Shown here piece by piece: positions 25,556 through 33,756 of a DNA stretch of 47,859 nucleotides. Position 1 is the first letter of the stretch; every line of letters begins with the position of its first letter. Under the pieces are notes generated by a model. It ran no database searches and was not told the DNA's origin. It saw only the letters and a list, made by a program, of their open reading frames with translations. The stretch is from the NCBI GenBank assembly GCA_937898685.1, contig CALEJT010000046.1, positions 1-47,859 on the forward strand, in the 5' to 3' direction. The translations under genes were made by a program, and so were the position numbers. The stretch comes from an uncultured Gammaproteobacteria bacterium. GTDB taxonomy: Bacteria; Pseudomonadota; Gammaproteobacteria; Pseudomonadales; Pseudohongiellaceae.

Positions 25556-26305
25556 ATGCGTATTCTCGTTGCCATCAAACGTACGCTCGACGCCTACGTC
25601 AAAGTGAGAGTCAAGAGCGATCAGACCGGCGTCGATCTTGCGAATGCCAAAATGGCCATGAATCCCTTCTGCGAAATCGCCCTCGAAGAGGCCGTTCGTC
25701 TGAAGGAGAAAGGCGTAGCTACCGAAGTCGTGGCCGTATCCATCGGCTCCGACAAAGTCGTGGAGCAACTGCGTACCGCCATGGCCCTCGGCGCCGATCG
25801 CGCCATCCACGTCCAGGCCTCCGACGATCTTGAATCGATCAACGTCGCCAAACTGCTCAAGGCGGTGGTCGAGAAGGAACAGCCGGGCCTCGTGCTGCTC
25901 GGCAAGCAGGCCATCGATTCCGACAACAACCAGGTGGGCCAGATGCTGGCCGCTCTCTGCGGCATGCCGCAGGCCACCTTCGCCTCCGAAGTCCAGGTGG
26001 CCGACGGCGCCGCCGTGGTGAGCCGCGAAGTCGACGGCGGCACGCAGACGCTGCGTCTGAAGCTGCCGGCCGTGGTCACCGCCGACCTGCGTCTCAACGA
26101 GCCGCGCTATGCCAAACTCCCCGACATCATGAAGGCCAAGAAAAAGCCGGTGGATGTCTTCACGCCCGACCAGCTCGGCGTCACGCTCAAGACTCACCTG
26201 CGCACGCTCAGCGTCAGCGAGCCGCCGCCGCGTAAGGCTGGAATCATGGTGAAAGATGTAAACGAACTCGTCGCGAAGCTGCGCGAAGCCAAGGTGTTGC
26301 CATGA
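25556..26305 (+). CDS. etfB: Electron transfer flavoprotein beta subunit
   Basis: A 249-aa protein starting MRILVAIKRTLDAYVKVRVK, with AVRLKEKGVATEVVAVSIG, the AMP-binding GKQAIDSDNNQVGQMLAALC block and VVTADLRLNEPRYAKLP, all conserved in EtfB. It binds AMP and forms the ETF heterodimer with EtfA, which collects electrons from acyl-CoA and other dehydrogenases. ATG 25556 has only a weak ribosome-binding site. It overlaps etfA by 4 nt (ATGA). Confidence 0.95.
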   Translation: MRILVAIKRTLDAYVKVRVKSDQTGVDLANAKMAMNPFCEIALEEAVRLKEKGVATEVVAVSIGSDKVVEQLRTAMALGADRAIHVQASDDLESINVAKLLKAVVEKEQPGLVLLGKQAIDSDNNQVGQMLAALCGMPQATFASEVQVADGAAVVSREVDGGTQTLRLKLPAVVTADLRLNEPRYAKLPDIMKAKKKPVDVFTPDQLGVTLKTHLRTLSVSEPPPRKAGIMVKDVNELVAKLREAKVLP

Positions 26306-27231
26306 AAGCGATCGTATTTGCCGAACACGACAATCAACAGCTCAAGGGTGCCACGCGTGCCCTCGTCACCGCCGCTCTGAAACTGGCGGACGAAGTGGAA
26401 GTGGTAGTGGCTGGTAATGGCTGCGCCGCGGTCGCTGAAGCCGCTGCCAAGATCTCTGGCGTGAGCAAGGTGTGGTTGAGCGAAGCTGCCGATGCCGCGC
26501 ATCAGCCGGCCGAGCGCTGCTCTGCGCTGCTCTTGAACCTGGCCAAGGAATCCGGCGCCGCTGCCGTACTCGCCAACGCCAGCGCCACCGGCAAGAGCAT
26601 CCTGCCGCGCGTGGCTGCGTTGCTCGACGTGGCTCAGCTTTCCGAAGTCATCGCCATCGAAGCCCCCGACACCTTCGTGCGTCCGATCTATGCTGGCAAC
26701 GCGCTGATGAAAGTGGCTTCCGATGACGCGGTCAAAGTACTCACCGTGCGTGCGTCCGCCTTCGACGAAGCCGAACTCGGTGGCAGTGCGAGCGTTGCGA
26801 CGGTAGCGCTGCCGGCAGACGAGAGCAGCAGCTTCGTTTCCGAAGCGCTCAATTCCAGCGCGCGTCCCGAACTCGAAGCCGCCAAGATCGTCGTGTCCGG
26901 TGGTCGTGGTCTCGGCAGCGCGGAAAACTTCGCACTGGTCGAGCGTCTGGCCGACAAACTCGGTGCCGCAGTCGGTGCTTCGCGCGCTGCGGTGGATGCG
27001 GGCTACGTGAACAATGCACTGCAGGTAGGACAGACCGGTAAGGTGGTAGCGCCGGATCTCTACATCGCCGTGGGTATTTCCGGTGCCATCCAGCATCTCG
27101 CCGGTATGAAGGACAGCAAGGTGATCGTTGCCATCAACAAGGATCCCGAAGCTCCGATCTTCCAGGTGGCCGACTACGGCCTCGTGGCCGATCTCTTCAC
27201 CGCCTTGCCGGAACTCGAAGCCGCGCTCTGA
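26302..27231 (+). CDS. etfA: Electron transfer flavoprotein alpha subunit
   Basis: A 309-aa FAD-binding subunit. The C-terminal FAD domain has VVSGGRGLGSAENFALVERL, AAVGASRAAVDAGYV, QVGQTGKVVAPDLYIAVGIS and AINKDPEAPIFQVADYGL, all EtfA signatures. It delivers electrons to the quinone oxidoreductase encoded divergently upstream. It is translationally coupled to etfB, and the YceI gene follows after 46 nt. Confidence 0.95.
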   Translation: MKAIVFAEHDNQQLKGATRALVTAALKLADEVEVVVAGNGCAAVAEAAAKISGVSKVWLSEAADAAHQPAERCSALLLNLAKESGAAAVLANASATGKSILPRVAALLDVAQLSEVIAIEAPDTFVRPIYAGNALMKVASDDAVKVLTVRASAFDEAELGGSASVATVALPADESSSFVSEALNSSARPELEAAKIVVSGGRGLGSAENFALVERLADKLGAAVGASRAAVDAGYVNNALQVGQTGKVVAPDLYIAVGISGAIQHLAGMKDSKVIVAINKDPEAPIFQVADYGLVADLFTALPELEAAL

Positions 27232-27277
27232 TGGCGTGGCATGCAGGGAAAATTCGCTGACAAAAAGGAGTAGGCGC

Positions 27278-27859
27278 ATGAGACAGCTAGTGAGCAAGTT
27301 CGCAACCACCTTGGCCCTGGTTGCCGCAGCAACTGCGGCGCAGGCGGATTGGACCCTCGATGGAAGTGCGTCGAGCTTCCACTATGTCACCAGCAAGAAT
27401 GCGGCGGTGAGCGAGGTGAACAGCATCACCGGCCTCAGTGGCGGCATCAGCAATGACGTCGCCACACTGCGCCTCGATCTCGCCACGGTGAACACCGCGA
27501 TCGAGATCCGCGATCAGCGTATGCGCGACATCGTGTTCCAGGTGGCACAGTTTCCGGAAGCCACCATCACGGTGCCGGTCGACGGCGACATGATCGATTC
27601 GCTCAAGCCCGGCGTACCCGCTTCGGCCACCTATACCGCAACCGTGACGCTGCATGGCATGACGCAGGAGATCGCGGCGGATCTGCAGGTGATCAAGCTC
27701 GACGCCAATACACTGCAGGTGAATCTCGCCAAACCGCTGATCGTCGGTGCCGCTGCCTTCGGTCTCACCGATGGTGTCGAAGAACTGCGCAACATCGCCG
27801 GCCTCAACAACATCAACCCGAACGTAGTGGTCGATTTCTCGCTGCTCTATCGTCAGTAA
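27278..27859 (+). CDS. YceI family periplasmic lipocalin-like protein
   Basis: A 193-aa protein with a Sec signal (LALVAAATAAQA, about residues 11-22) and a YceI beta-barrel starting DWTLDGSASSFHYVTSKNA. The LRLDLATVNTAIEIRDQRMRDIVF and ATVTLHGMTQEIAADL segments are family signatures. YceI proteins bind isoprenoid-type lipids or amphiphiles and are often base- or stress-induced. AAAAAGGAG lies 8 nt before ATG 27278. It is 46 nt downstream of etfA and may be read with it. A U-tailed terminator follows. Confidence 0.85.
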   Translation: MRQLVSKFATTLALVAAATAAQADWTLDGSASSFHYVTSKNAAVSEVNSITGLSGGISNDVATLRLDLATVNTAIEIRDQRMRDIVFQVAQFPEATITVPVDGDMIDSLKPGVPASATYTATVTLHGMTQEIAADLQVIKLDANTLQVNLAKPLIVGAAAFGLTDGVEELRNIAGLNNINPNVVVDFSLLYRQ

Positions 27860-27879
27860 GCCAAGCCCGAACGAAAAGA

Positions 27880-27910
27880 AAGCTGAACTCGCACGAGTTC
27901 AGCTTTTTTA
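27880..27910. terminator. Bidirectional Rho-independent terminator
   Basis: AAGCTGAACTC and GAGTTCAGCTT form an 11-bp stem with loop GCAC, followed by TTTTTT on the plus strand and a U-rich TTCTTTTC on the minus strand. It serves the convergent YceI and SodC genes. Confidence 0.85.
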
Positions 27911-27929
27911 TGTCCGCATCGAGCAACGC

Positions 27930-28700
27930 TCAATAGCGCGAGGGCAGCGAGTCGCCGGCTGCCGGAAGCGATGAAGTTTCCGATGGCGTGATCACGCCAC
28001 AGGCAACCGGATCACCGGAATTGCCGGACGGTTGCGTCATGTAGTCATCCCCACTGGCATGTACCACCAGTGCCTTGCCGAGCACCGAGTCCTCACCTTC
28101 GAAAGAGATGGTGGAGTCATCGATGTCGATCTCGACGATGCCGCTTTCATTGGCGGTGATGTTCCCCAAGTCGCCGGTATGGCGTTGTGGTGCAGTACGC
28201 CCCCCATGGGGCATGTCGTGCGGATTGAAGTGATCTCCTGCAGAACTTGCATCCGGTGCCGAACAATCGCCGTTTTCATGGATGTGCATGCCGTGTGGGC
28301 CGGGGGAGAGATTACTCATCTGTACCACGATGCGGGCACCGGCAATGTTGTTGGGCGACTCGAGAAAGGAAATGAGTCCCATGGCTTCATTGCCGGCGGT
28401 GGGACGCATCACTGCGGTGGCATGAGGCAGTTCATTCAGCTGTTCATTCTGCTGCTGCAACTGCGCCGTGTTGTTGTTGCGCAACACTTCACCCGTCGGC
28501 AACGCACCTTGCGCTCCTTGGGCGCCTTGGGTGTCGGGGGGTACGGGCTGTGCCGGTGTCGGTGTCTGCTCCTGTGTCGGGGGAGCCGTGGGATCGGAAA
28601 GGCGTGGGTTCGAGGGTTGTTCCTGTTCGCCACTGCAAGCGACGAGCATGGCACTCATCGCGAAGGGCAGGGCTGCGAGTGTGAAAGGTCGGAATTTCAT
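27930..28700 (-). CDS. sodC: Lipoprotein Cu/Zn superoxide dismutase
   Basis: The 256-aa protein has a lipoprotein signal with lipobox LVAC (Cys about residue 22), then a Pro/Gln/Thr-rich linker to about residue 90, then a Cu/Zn SOD domain. Metal ligands are visible in HGMHIHENGDC, AGDHFNPH, HTGDLGN and VVHASGDDY; the disulfide cysteines are in NGDC and DPVACG. It converts superoxide to peroxide and oxygen at the envelope. The linker makes it longer than a typical bacterial SodC (about 175 aa). A strong AGGAGGT ribosome-binding site precedes ATG 28700. It follows the SDR gene by 26 nt. Confidence 0.9.
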   Translation of the reverse strand: MKFRPFTLAALPFAMSAMLVACSGEQEQPSNPRLSDPTAPPTQEQTPTPAQPVPPDTQGAQGAQGALPTGEVLRNNNTAQLQQQNEQLNELPHATAVMRPTAGNEAMGLISFLESPNNIAGARIVVQMSNLSPGPHGMHIHENGDCSAPDASSAGDHFNPHDMPHGGRTAPQRHTGDLGNITANESGIVEIDIDDSTISFEGEDSVLGKALVVHASGDDYMTQPSGNSGDPVACGVITPSETSSLPAAGDSLPSRY

Positions 28701-28726
28701 GTCTTACCTCCTGTAAAGCGTGGTTG

Positions 28727-29593
28727 CTATATGCCGAGGTAGCCGCCACCGTTGATGTGGATGGTCTGGCCGGTGACGTAGTCGCCGTCGGCCGAAGCCA
28801 GGTAGACGTAAGCGGGAGCGACTTCGCAGGGTTGGCCGGGGCGCTTGAACAAGGTGCTCTTGCCGAATTCCTCGAGTGCCTTCTTGTCGAAGGAAGCGGG
28901 AATCAGCGGCGTCCAGATCGGACCGGGTGCAACGCAGTTCACCGTGATGCCTCGCTCGGCCACCTGAGGTGCAACCGAACGCGTCAGTGATTCGATGGCG
29001 CCCTTGGTACTGGAGTAATCGGCCAACACGGGGTTGCCGCGATGGGCGGTCACGGACGAAGTGTTGATGATGCGTCCACCTTCCTCGAGCTCGGGCAGGG
29101 CTGACTTCATCATGTTGAAGTAGCCGAAGATGTTGGTGCGGAACGTCGCGAGAAGTTGTTCCTGGGAAATGTCCTGCAGTTGCTTCTGTTCGTGTTGCTC
29201 GGCGGCGTTATTGACCAAGATGTCCAATTTGCCGAAGCGCTCGATGATGCTGTCGATCACCGTCTGACAGAACTCCGGATCACCGACATCGCCCTTGAAG
29301 AGCGCACACTCAATGCCTTCGTCTTCGACGAGGGCGCGCGTGTCTTCGGCATCTCTCGATTCTTCCAGGTACACCAGCGCGAGATCGCAACCTTCACGCG
29401 CGAAGTGCACGGCCACTGCGCGGCCGATGCCCGAATCACCACCGGTGATCACGGCCACTTTGCCCGCCAGCTTGTTGCTGCCGCGATAGTCGGGACGGAT
29501 GAAAATGGGCTTTTCCTCCATCGCATGCTCGCGCCCGGGCTGATGTTTCTGGGGCTTTTCGCGTTTCTGCGAGACCTCGGTCTGTTGGGTCAT
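28727..29593 (-). CDS. SDR family oxidoreductase (YghA-like)
   Basis: A 288-aa short-chain dehydrogenase with a charged N-terminal extension (about 40 residues), then the cofactor motif ITGGDSGIGRA, NNAAEQ, the catalytic Ser (NTSSVTAHRG), the YSSTK Tyr-Lys pair and the VAPGPIWTPLIP block. The extension and the DYRGSNKLAGKVAVITGGD segment are typical of YghA-type SDRs, an NADP-linked group of uncertain substrate, often near general-stress genes. It sits between the small basic protein and SodC on one strand, probably one sigma-54 transcript. Confidence 0.85.
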   Translation of the reverse strand: MTQQTEVSQKREKPQKHQPGREHAMEEKPIFIRPDYRGSNKLAGKVAVITGGDSGIGRAVAVHFAREGCDLALVYLEESRDAEDTRALVEDEGIECALFKGDVGDPEFCQTVIDSIIERFGKLDILVNNAAEQHEQKQLQDISQEQLLATFRTNIFGYFNMMKSALPELEEGGRIINTSSVTAHRGNPVLADYSSTKGAIESLTRSVAPQVAERGITVNCVAPGPIWTPLIPASFDKKALEEFGKSTLFKRPGQPCEVAPAYVYLASADGDYVTGQTIHINGGGYLGI

Positions 29594-29620
29594 GGGCCTA
29601 TCCTCGTAGTTTTCCCTGAA

Positions 29621-29920
29621 TCAATGGCGGGTCTGGATCGCACTTACGAGCTCGGATTTCGACATGCTGCTGCGACCTTCGATGCCGAGCTGACGTGCGC
29701 GGTTGTAGAGCTCCTGTTTGCTGCGTTCCTGCAGAGGTCGATTGGGATTACCGGTGCCTTGCGTGCTGCGCTGCGGCGTGCGGCCTTCGGTGCGACGTTG
29801 CTTGTTCACGGTTCTGGCCGCGATCTCTTCCGCACGCTCGGTGCCTTTGCCGCGGGAGAGGGCGCTCACCTTGATGTGGTCGTATTGGCGTTCGTCTTTC
29901 GCACTCCATTTCCTGGGCAT
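29621..29920 (-). CDS. Small basic protein with Rho-N/SAP-like C-terminal motif
   Basis: A 99-aa highly charged protein. It starts MPRKWSAKDERQYDHIKVS, has RGKGTERAEEIAARTVNKQRR, then a low-complexity middle (TPQRSTQGTGNPNRPL) and ends with the helix-turn-helix-like KQELYNRARQLGIEGRSSMS and KSELVSAIQ, which resembles a Rho N-terminal or SAP/HeH nucleic-acid-binding motif. The sequence suggests DNA or RNA binding. The family is widespread in stress operons but its function is not established. GAGGTGAG precedes ATG 29920. It heads the SDR-SodC operon behind a sigma-54 element. Confidence 0.7.
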   Translation of the reverse strand: MPRKWSAKDERQYDHIKVSALSRGKGTERAEEIAARTVNKQRRTEGRTPQRSTQGTGNPNRPLQERSKQELYNRARQLGIEGRSSMSKSELVSAIQTRH

Positions 29921-29957
29921 GACTCACCTCGTACTTCGTGGGTTCGAGAAGTAGAGG

Positions 29958-29973
29958 GGCAATATGCATGCCA
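29958..29973 (-). promoter_or_regulatory. Sigma-54 promoter of the basic protein-SDR-sodC operon
   Basis: On the minus strand TGGCATGCATATTGCC keeps TGGCA, TTGC and the exact spacing. Transcription would start near 29947, 27 nt before ATG 29920. Confidence 0.7.
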
Positions 29974-30053
29974 CGCGCGGAAGGGGGCAGTGCTGCGTGG
30001 TCTTGCGCGGAATTGCGGCTGGGTGAGGTGAAGAAAAAAGCGGAAAAGCCCGA

Positions 30054-30083
30054 GTAAGAATTACATCAGGCTGTAAATCTTAC
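30054..30083. promoter_or_regulatory. Inverted repeat upstream of the sigma-54 element, candidate activator site
   Basis: GTAAGA-A-TTACA, six bases, TGTAA-A-TCTTAC form an 11-bp dyad with one mismatch. Its centre lies about 100 nt upstream of the -24 box at 29958-29973, the usual place for a sigma-54 enhancer-binding protein. It could also simply be a hairpin. Confidence 0.4.
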
Positions 30084-30162
30084 GGTCTTGGTTTTTCAGC
30101 TCGGGGTTGAGCCAGAGCAAAAAGAGAAGGGGATGAGGGAGGAACGAAGAGTTCGAGAGGCG

Positions 30163-30193
30163 AGGATGACATGGAAGCTCCATGTCATCCTCT
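30163..30193 (-). terminator. U-less hairpin after rne
   Basis: GAGGATGACATGGA and TCCATGTCATCCTC form a perfect 14-bp stem with loop AGC, 10 nt after the rne stop codon. No T-run follows, so it may be a processed or U-independent terminator, or a 3' stabiliser. Confidence 0.6.
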
Positions 30194-30203
30194 TGCTCAA
30201 AGG

Positions 30204-33185
30204 TTACTGCAGCGTCTGAGAGTCTTCGGACTTCTGCTCGGCAGCAGTGGCAGTAGCTTCTTCAGCTTGCGGCGCTGCAGCGCTGGGCTGCTGCGATGCC
30301 TGCGTGTTCTGCTGCTGGATGCGGTTGCGCGGATCATTCGGCGCGCGCTTGCGTTCACGCGGCGGGATGATCAGCGTCGGTTCGCTCTGCGGCGCAGCAG
30401 GTGCAGCCGGCGTACTGGCTACCGCAGTTGCAGCAGCGGCGGCAACGGGTTCGGCAGCAGGAGCCTGCGGTGCTTCGGCGGGAGCGGTTTCTACCGGCGC
30501 GGCAGCATTGGCGGCGGTGTCGAGCGTGACCACGTTGCCGAGCAGGTCGAACTGATTCGGCTGCACGGCCGAGGCTTCCTGCTCGACGCTGGCGACCACT
30601 TCGGCAGGAATGGAGGCGACTGCCGTTTCAGCGCCTGCAGCCGCCTCGAGCGTGATTTCCACTGCTTCGGTCACTGCCACTGCTTCGGCTTCGGCATCGG
30701 CATCGGCATCGGCATCGGCAACGACGGCAGCGATGTCGACGCTCGGTACGACCGATTCGGTCTCTGCCGCGGCGATGCTTTCCACTGCAACCTTGTCGAT
30801 CTCGGGTGCCTGTTCCGCCGCAACCGCTACAGACTCAGTTGCAGCTTCTGCGGGTTGCTCCACCGCAGCAGTGGCCTCAACTGTCGCTGCTGCGGCTACC
30901 GCAACTTCTGCCACAGGGGTATCGGATACCGGTGCTTCCTCCGACGCAGTGGCGGTTTCAGCCGCTTCGCTGGCGGCGACGGCTGCGGCCGCGGTGGTCA
31001 CTGCCACACCTTCGACGACGGCATTTTCGAGACCCAGTTCGGCGCGATCACCACGCTGACGCGGACGCGGCTGACGGGCACGTTTGTCGGCAGGGCGACG
31101 CGTCAGACGCGGCTGACCATCGGCCGGTGCTGCATCGGCATCCAGCAGCGCTTCGTCCGCACCGTCCAGTACTGCCGTTGCTTCGGTGACCGCACCCTCA
31201 GCTACCGCTTGACGATCGCGGTTGCGGTTGCGGCCGCCACGACGGCGACGACCACCTTCGCGACCTTCCTTGCCTTCGCGCGGCTCCTGAGCCTGGGCTT
31301 CACGTGCCTCGCGCGCCTCACGACGTTGCTGTTCGGCAGCTTCGTCCTTCTTCGCGACGTTCTGTGCATCCTGGTTGCGCTCGCGGTTGCGACGATCACC
31401 ACGATCACGGCGGCGATCACGGTTGCGGCGACGGCCACTGCGCTCTTCCGATTCGGACTTGGCCGGCGGTTCGTTGGCGGCGACCTGATCGGCAGCGCCA
31501 CCGAAGAAGCTGGCGAGCCAACCGAAGAAGCCACTCTTCTTCGGTGCGGCGGCAGCGACAGGCTGCGGCGCGGGGGCAGGGGCGGCGACCTGCGGCGGCG
31601 GTGCGGTGGGCAGACGCGAGGTCTGCACGGCGGGCACGTCGGCCACGGCGATCTGGCGCGGCACTGCCTCTTCGATCACCACTTCCTCTTCCGGCTCCAT
31701 GTTGTAGCTGCGCTCATTGGATTCGGTGTTGATGTTCTGAATCTCGAAGTGTGGCGTTTCCAGATGCGCGCTCGGCACGATCACGATGCGCTTGCCGGTG
31801 TTGTTTTCGATGTTGCTGACTTCGGTGCGTTTCTCGTTGAGCAGGTACGAGGCCACCGAGATCGGTACCAAGGCGCGCACTTCGCGCGAGTTGGGCTTGT
31901 TCGCTTCTTCCACCAACAGACGCAGGATCGAAAGGGACAGCGATTCGACGTCGCGGATGGTGCCCTGACCGTTACAACGCGGGCATACGGTGGCGCTGGT
32001 TTCGCCGAGCGAGGGACGCAGACGCTGACGCGACATTTCGAGCAGACCGAAGCGCGAGATCTTGCCGATCTGCACGCGGGCGCGGTCCATCTCGAGTGCA
32101 TCGCGCATGCGGTTTTCGACGTCGCGCTGGTTCTTCGGCGACATCATGTCGATGAAGTCGATGACGATCAGGCCGCCCATGTCGCGCAGACGCAGCTGAC
32201 GCGCGATCTCATCGGCGGCTTCGAGGTTGGTGAGCAGCGCGGTTTCCTCGATGTCCGCACCCTTGGTGGCGCGCGAGGAGTTGATGTCGATCGAGACGAG
32301 CGCTTCGGTGGGATCGATCACGATGGAGCCACCGGAGGGGAGCTTCACTTCGCGTTCGAAGGCGCTCTCGATCTGGGCTTCGATCTGGTAATTGGTGAAG
32401 AGCGGAACGTTGCCCTGATACAGACGCAGACGGCTTTCGAACTGCGGCATCACCTGGCGTACGAAGGCAAGGGCTTCGTCGTAGGCGGCTTGCGTGTCGA
32501 CCACGACTTCGCCGATGTCCTGACGCAGGTAGTCACGGATGGCGCGCAGGATGACATTGCTTTCCTGGAACAGCAGACGCGGCGCTTCATGCTCTTGCGC
32601 GGCCTTGGTGATGGCGGACCACACCTGCAGCAGGTAGTTGAGGTCCCACTGCAGTTCTTCGGGCGCACGGCCCACACCGGCGGTGCGGATGATGATGCCC
32701 ATGCCGTCGGGCACCTGCAGCGATTCCATTGCTTCGCGCAGTTCGCTGCGTTCCTCACCTTCGATGCGACGCGAGATGCCACCGGCACGCGGATTGTTCG
32801 GCATCAAGACCAGGTAGCGACCAGCGAGGCTGATCATGGTGGTGAGCGCGGCACCCTTGTTGCCACGTTCTTCCTTTTCGACCTGTACGATGACTTCAGT
32901 GCCTTCCGCTACCAGCTCTTTGATGCCGCCACGCTCGTTGGCACCTTTGCGGAAGTATTCGCGGGAGATTTCTTTCAGTGGCAGAAAGCCGTGTCGATCT
33001 GCACCGTAGTTGACGAAGGCTGCTTCGAGACTGGGTTCGATGCGGGTGATGCGGCCTTTGTAGATGTTGGATTTTTTCTGAATGCGATGGCGATTTTCGA
33101 TGTCGAGGTCGTACAGACGCTGACCATCGACGAGAGCTACGCGCAACTCTTCTTTTTGGGTTGCGTTGATGAGCATTCTTTTCAT
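30204..33185 (-). CDS. rne: Ribonuclease E
   Basis: A 993-aa endoribonuclease that processes rRNA, tRNA and mRNA. The N-terminal half has MKRMLINATQKEELRVALVD, the S1 domain (YKGRITRIEPSLEAAFVNYG), the catalytic acidic residues in VSIDINS and VIDFIDMM, and the Zn-link CPRCNGQG. The C-terminal half (from about 500) is disordered: arginine-rich clusters (RRNRDRRRDRGDRR) for RNA binding, then Ala/Val/Glu-rich repeats with a DADADADAEAEA run. I cannot identify an enolase or PNPase microdomain. ATG 33185 matches the canonical N terminus; a longer frame adds 11 residues. It is preceded by an unusually long leader. Confidence 0.95.
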   Translation of the reverse strand: MKRMLINATQKEELRVALVDGQRLYDLDIENRHRIQKKSNIYKGRITRIEPSLEAAFVNYGADRHGFLPLKEISREYFRKGANERGGIKELVAEGTEVIVQVEKEERGNKGAALTTMISLAGRYLVLMPNNPRAGGISRRIEGEERSELREAMESLQVPDGMGIIIRTAGVGRAPEELQWDLNYLLQVWSAITKAAQEHEAPRLLFQESNVILRAIRDYLRQDIGEVVVDTQAAYDEALAFVRQVMPQFESRLRLYQGNVPLFTNYQIEAQIESAFEREVKLPSGGSIVIDPTEALVSIDINSSRATKGADIEETALLTNLEAADEIARQLRLRDMGGLIVIDFIDMMSPKNQRDVENRMRDALEMDRARVQIGKISRFGLLEMSRQRLRPSLGETSATVCPRCNGQGTIRDVESLSLSILRLLVEEANKPNSREVRALVPISVASYLLNEKRTEVSNIENNTGKRIVIVPSAHLETPHFEIQNINTESNERSYNMEPEEEVVIEEAVPRQIAVADVPAVQTSRLPTAPPPQVAAPAPAPQPVAAAAPKKSGFFGWLASFFGGAADQVAANEPPAKSESEERSGRRRNRDRRRDRGDRRNRERNQDAQNVAKKDEAAEQQRREAREAREAQAQEPREGKEGREGGRRRRGGRNRNRDRQAVAEGAVTEATAVLDGADEALLDADAAPADGQPRLTRRPADKRARQPRPRQRGDRAELGLENAVVEGVAVTTAAAAVAASEAAETATASEEAPVSDTPVAEVAVAAAATVEATAAVEQPAEAATESVAVAAEQAPEIDKVAVESIAAAETESVVPSVDIAAVVADADADADAEAEAVAVTEAVEITLEAAAGAETAVASIPAEVVASVEQEASAVQPNQFDLLGNVVTLDTAANAAAPVETAPAEAPQAPAAEPVAAAAATAVASTPAAPAAPQSEPTLIIPPRERKRAPNDPRNRIQQQNTQASQQPSAAAPQAEEATATAAEQKSEDSQTLQ
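30690..30720. repeat. ATCGGC hexamer tandem tract in rne
   Basis: About four to five copies of a TCGGCA hexamer encode the Asp-Ala run in the disordered C-terminal half of RNase E. Such a tract can change copy number without frameshift. Confidence 0.8.
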
Positions 33186-33632
33186 AGTTACCGTTTCCGT
33201 TGTTGATAACGGATACAACCCGGTAAACCAGAGCGAATTAAATTGTTATGAATATATCTCGCAATATATCGATATAACTTAATTTTCAGACTTCTACAGA
33301 ACCGTGGCTGCGCTCAATCCACCCTGAATTGCACTGATGTTCATATCGCCTGCACGTATCGCTGCGCATCGCATCTGCCGTCGGCCCACCGCATTGGGTT
33401 TGCCTGACACGACCCTAGGGCGGCGCGGCCTGGTTCGTTCGTTGCCTTCACTGTCCGTCAGAATGGAATCCTGGCGGGCGGGAACTCGTTCTGGTTGCCG
33501 AATCTATCCGGTTGACAGTCGGACCCGAGGCAAGGGAGGCAGCTTGGTCACTGTTGGAATCTCCGCTTACCAGGCTTTCACCCTGGGGAGGATGACGTGC
33601 GCTTCTGGTGGAGGAATCGGGATCCACTCAGT

Positions 33633-33649
33633 CCGGTGCAGTGCACCGG
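33633..33649. repeat. Short hairpin in the rne leader
   Basis: CCGGTGC, AGT and GCACCGG form a 7-bp perfect stem with a three-base loop. Confidence 0.75.
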
Positions 33650-33738
33650 TGCGATGACGTCATGCGCCAGAGGGCTGAGACTGTCGCAAGGTTTTAGTTT
33701 GCGTTGACTGCTTGTTGCCGGTACGGGCTGCGTTGTGG

Positions 33739-33756
33739 GGCAGCGGTACCGCTGCC
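33739..33756. repeat. Perfect 18-bp palindrome in the rne leader
   Basis: GGCAGCGGTACCGCTGCC is perfectly self-complementary. In RNA it folds as a GC-rich hairpin; in DNA it could also be a regulator site about 180 nt into the leader. Confidence 0.8.

Noticed and set aside
27232..27277. Sigma-54 element upstream of the YceI gene
   Set aside because: TGGCATG is present, but no GC occurs at the required 10-nt distance from any GG.
30171..33206. A 1011-aa open frame antisense to rne, with Arg/Gly-rich content
   Set aside because: It mirrors the low-complexity, codon-biased rne sequence. The translated protein has no recognisable domain, while rne on the other strand matches RNase E throughout.
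33337..33657. Small gene in the rne-rluC gap
   Set aside because: The frame has no ribosome-binding site, no domain and atypical composition. The region fits better as the rne leader.
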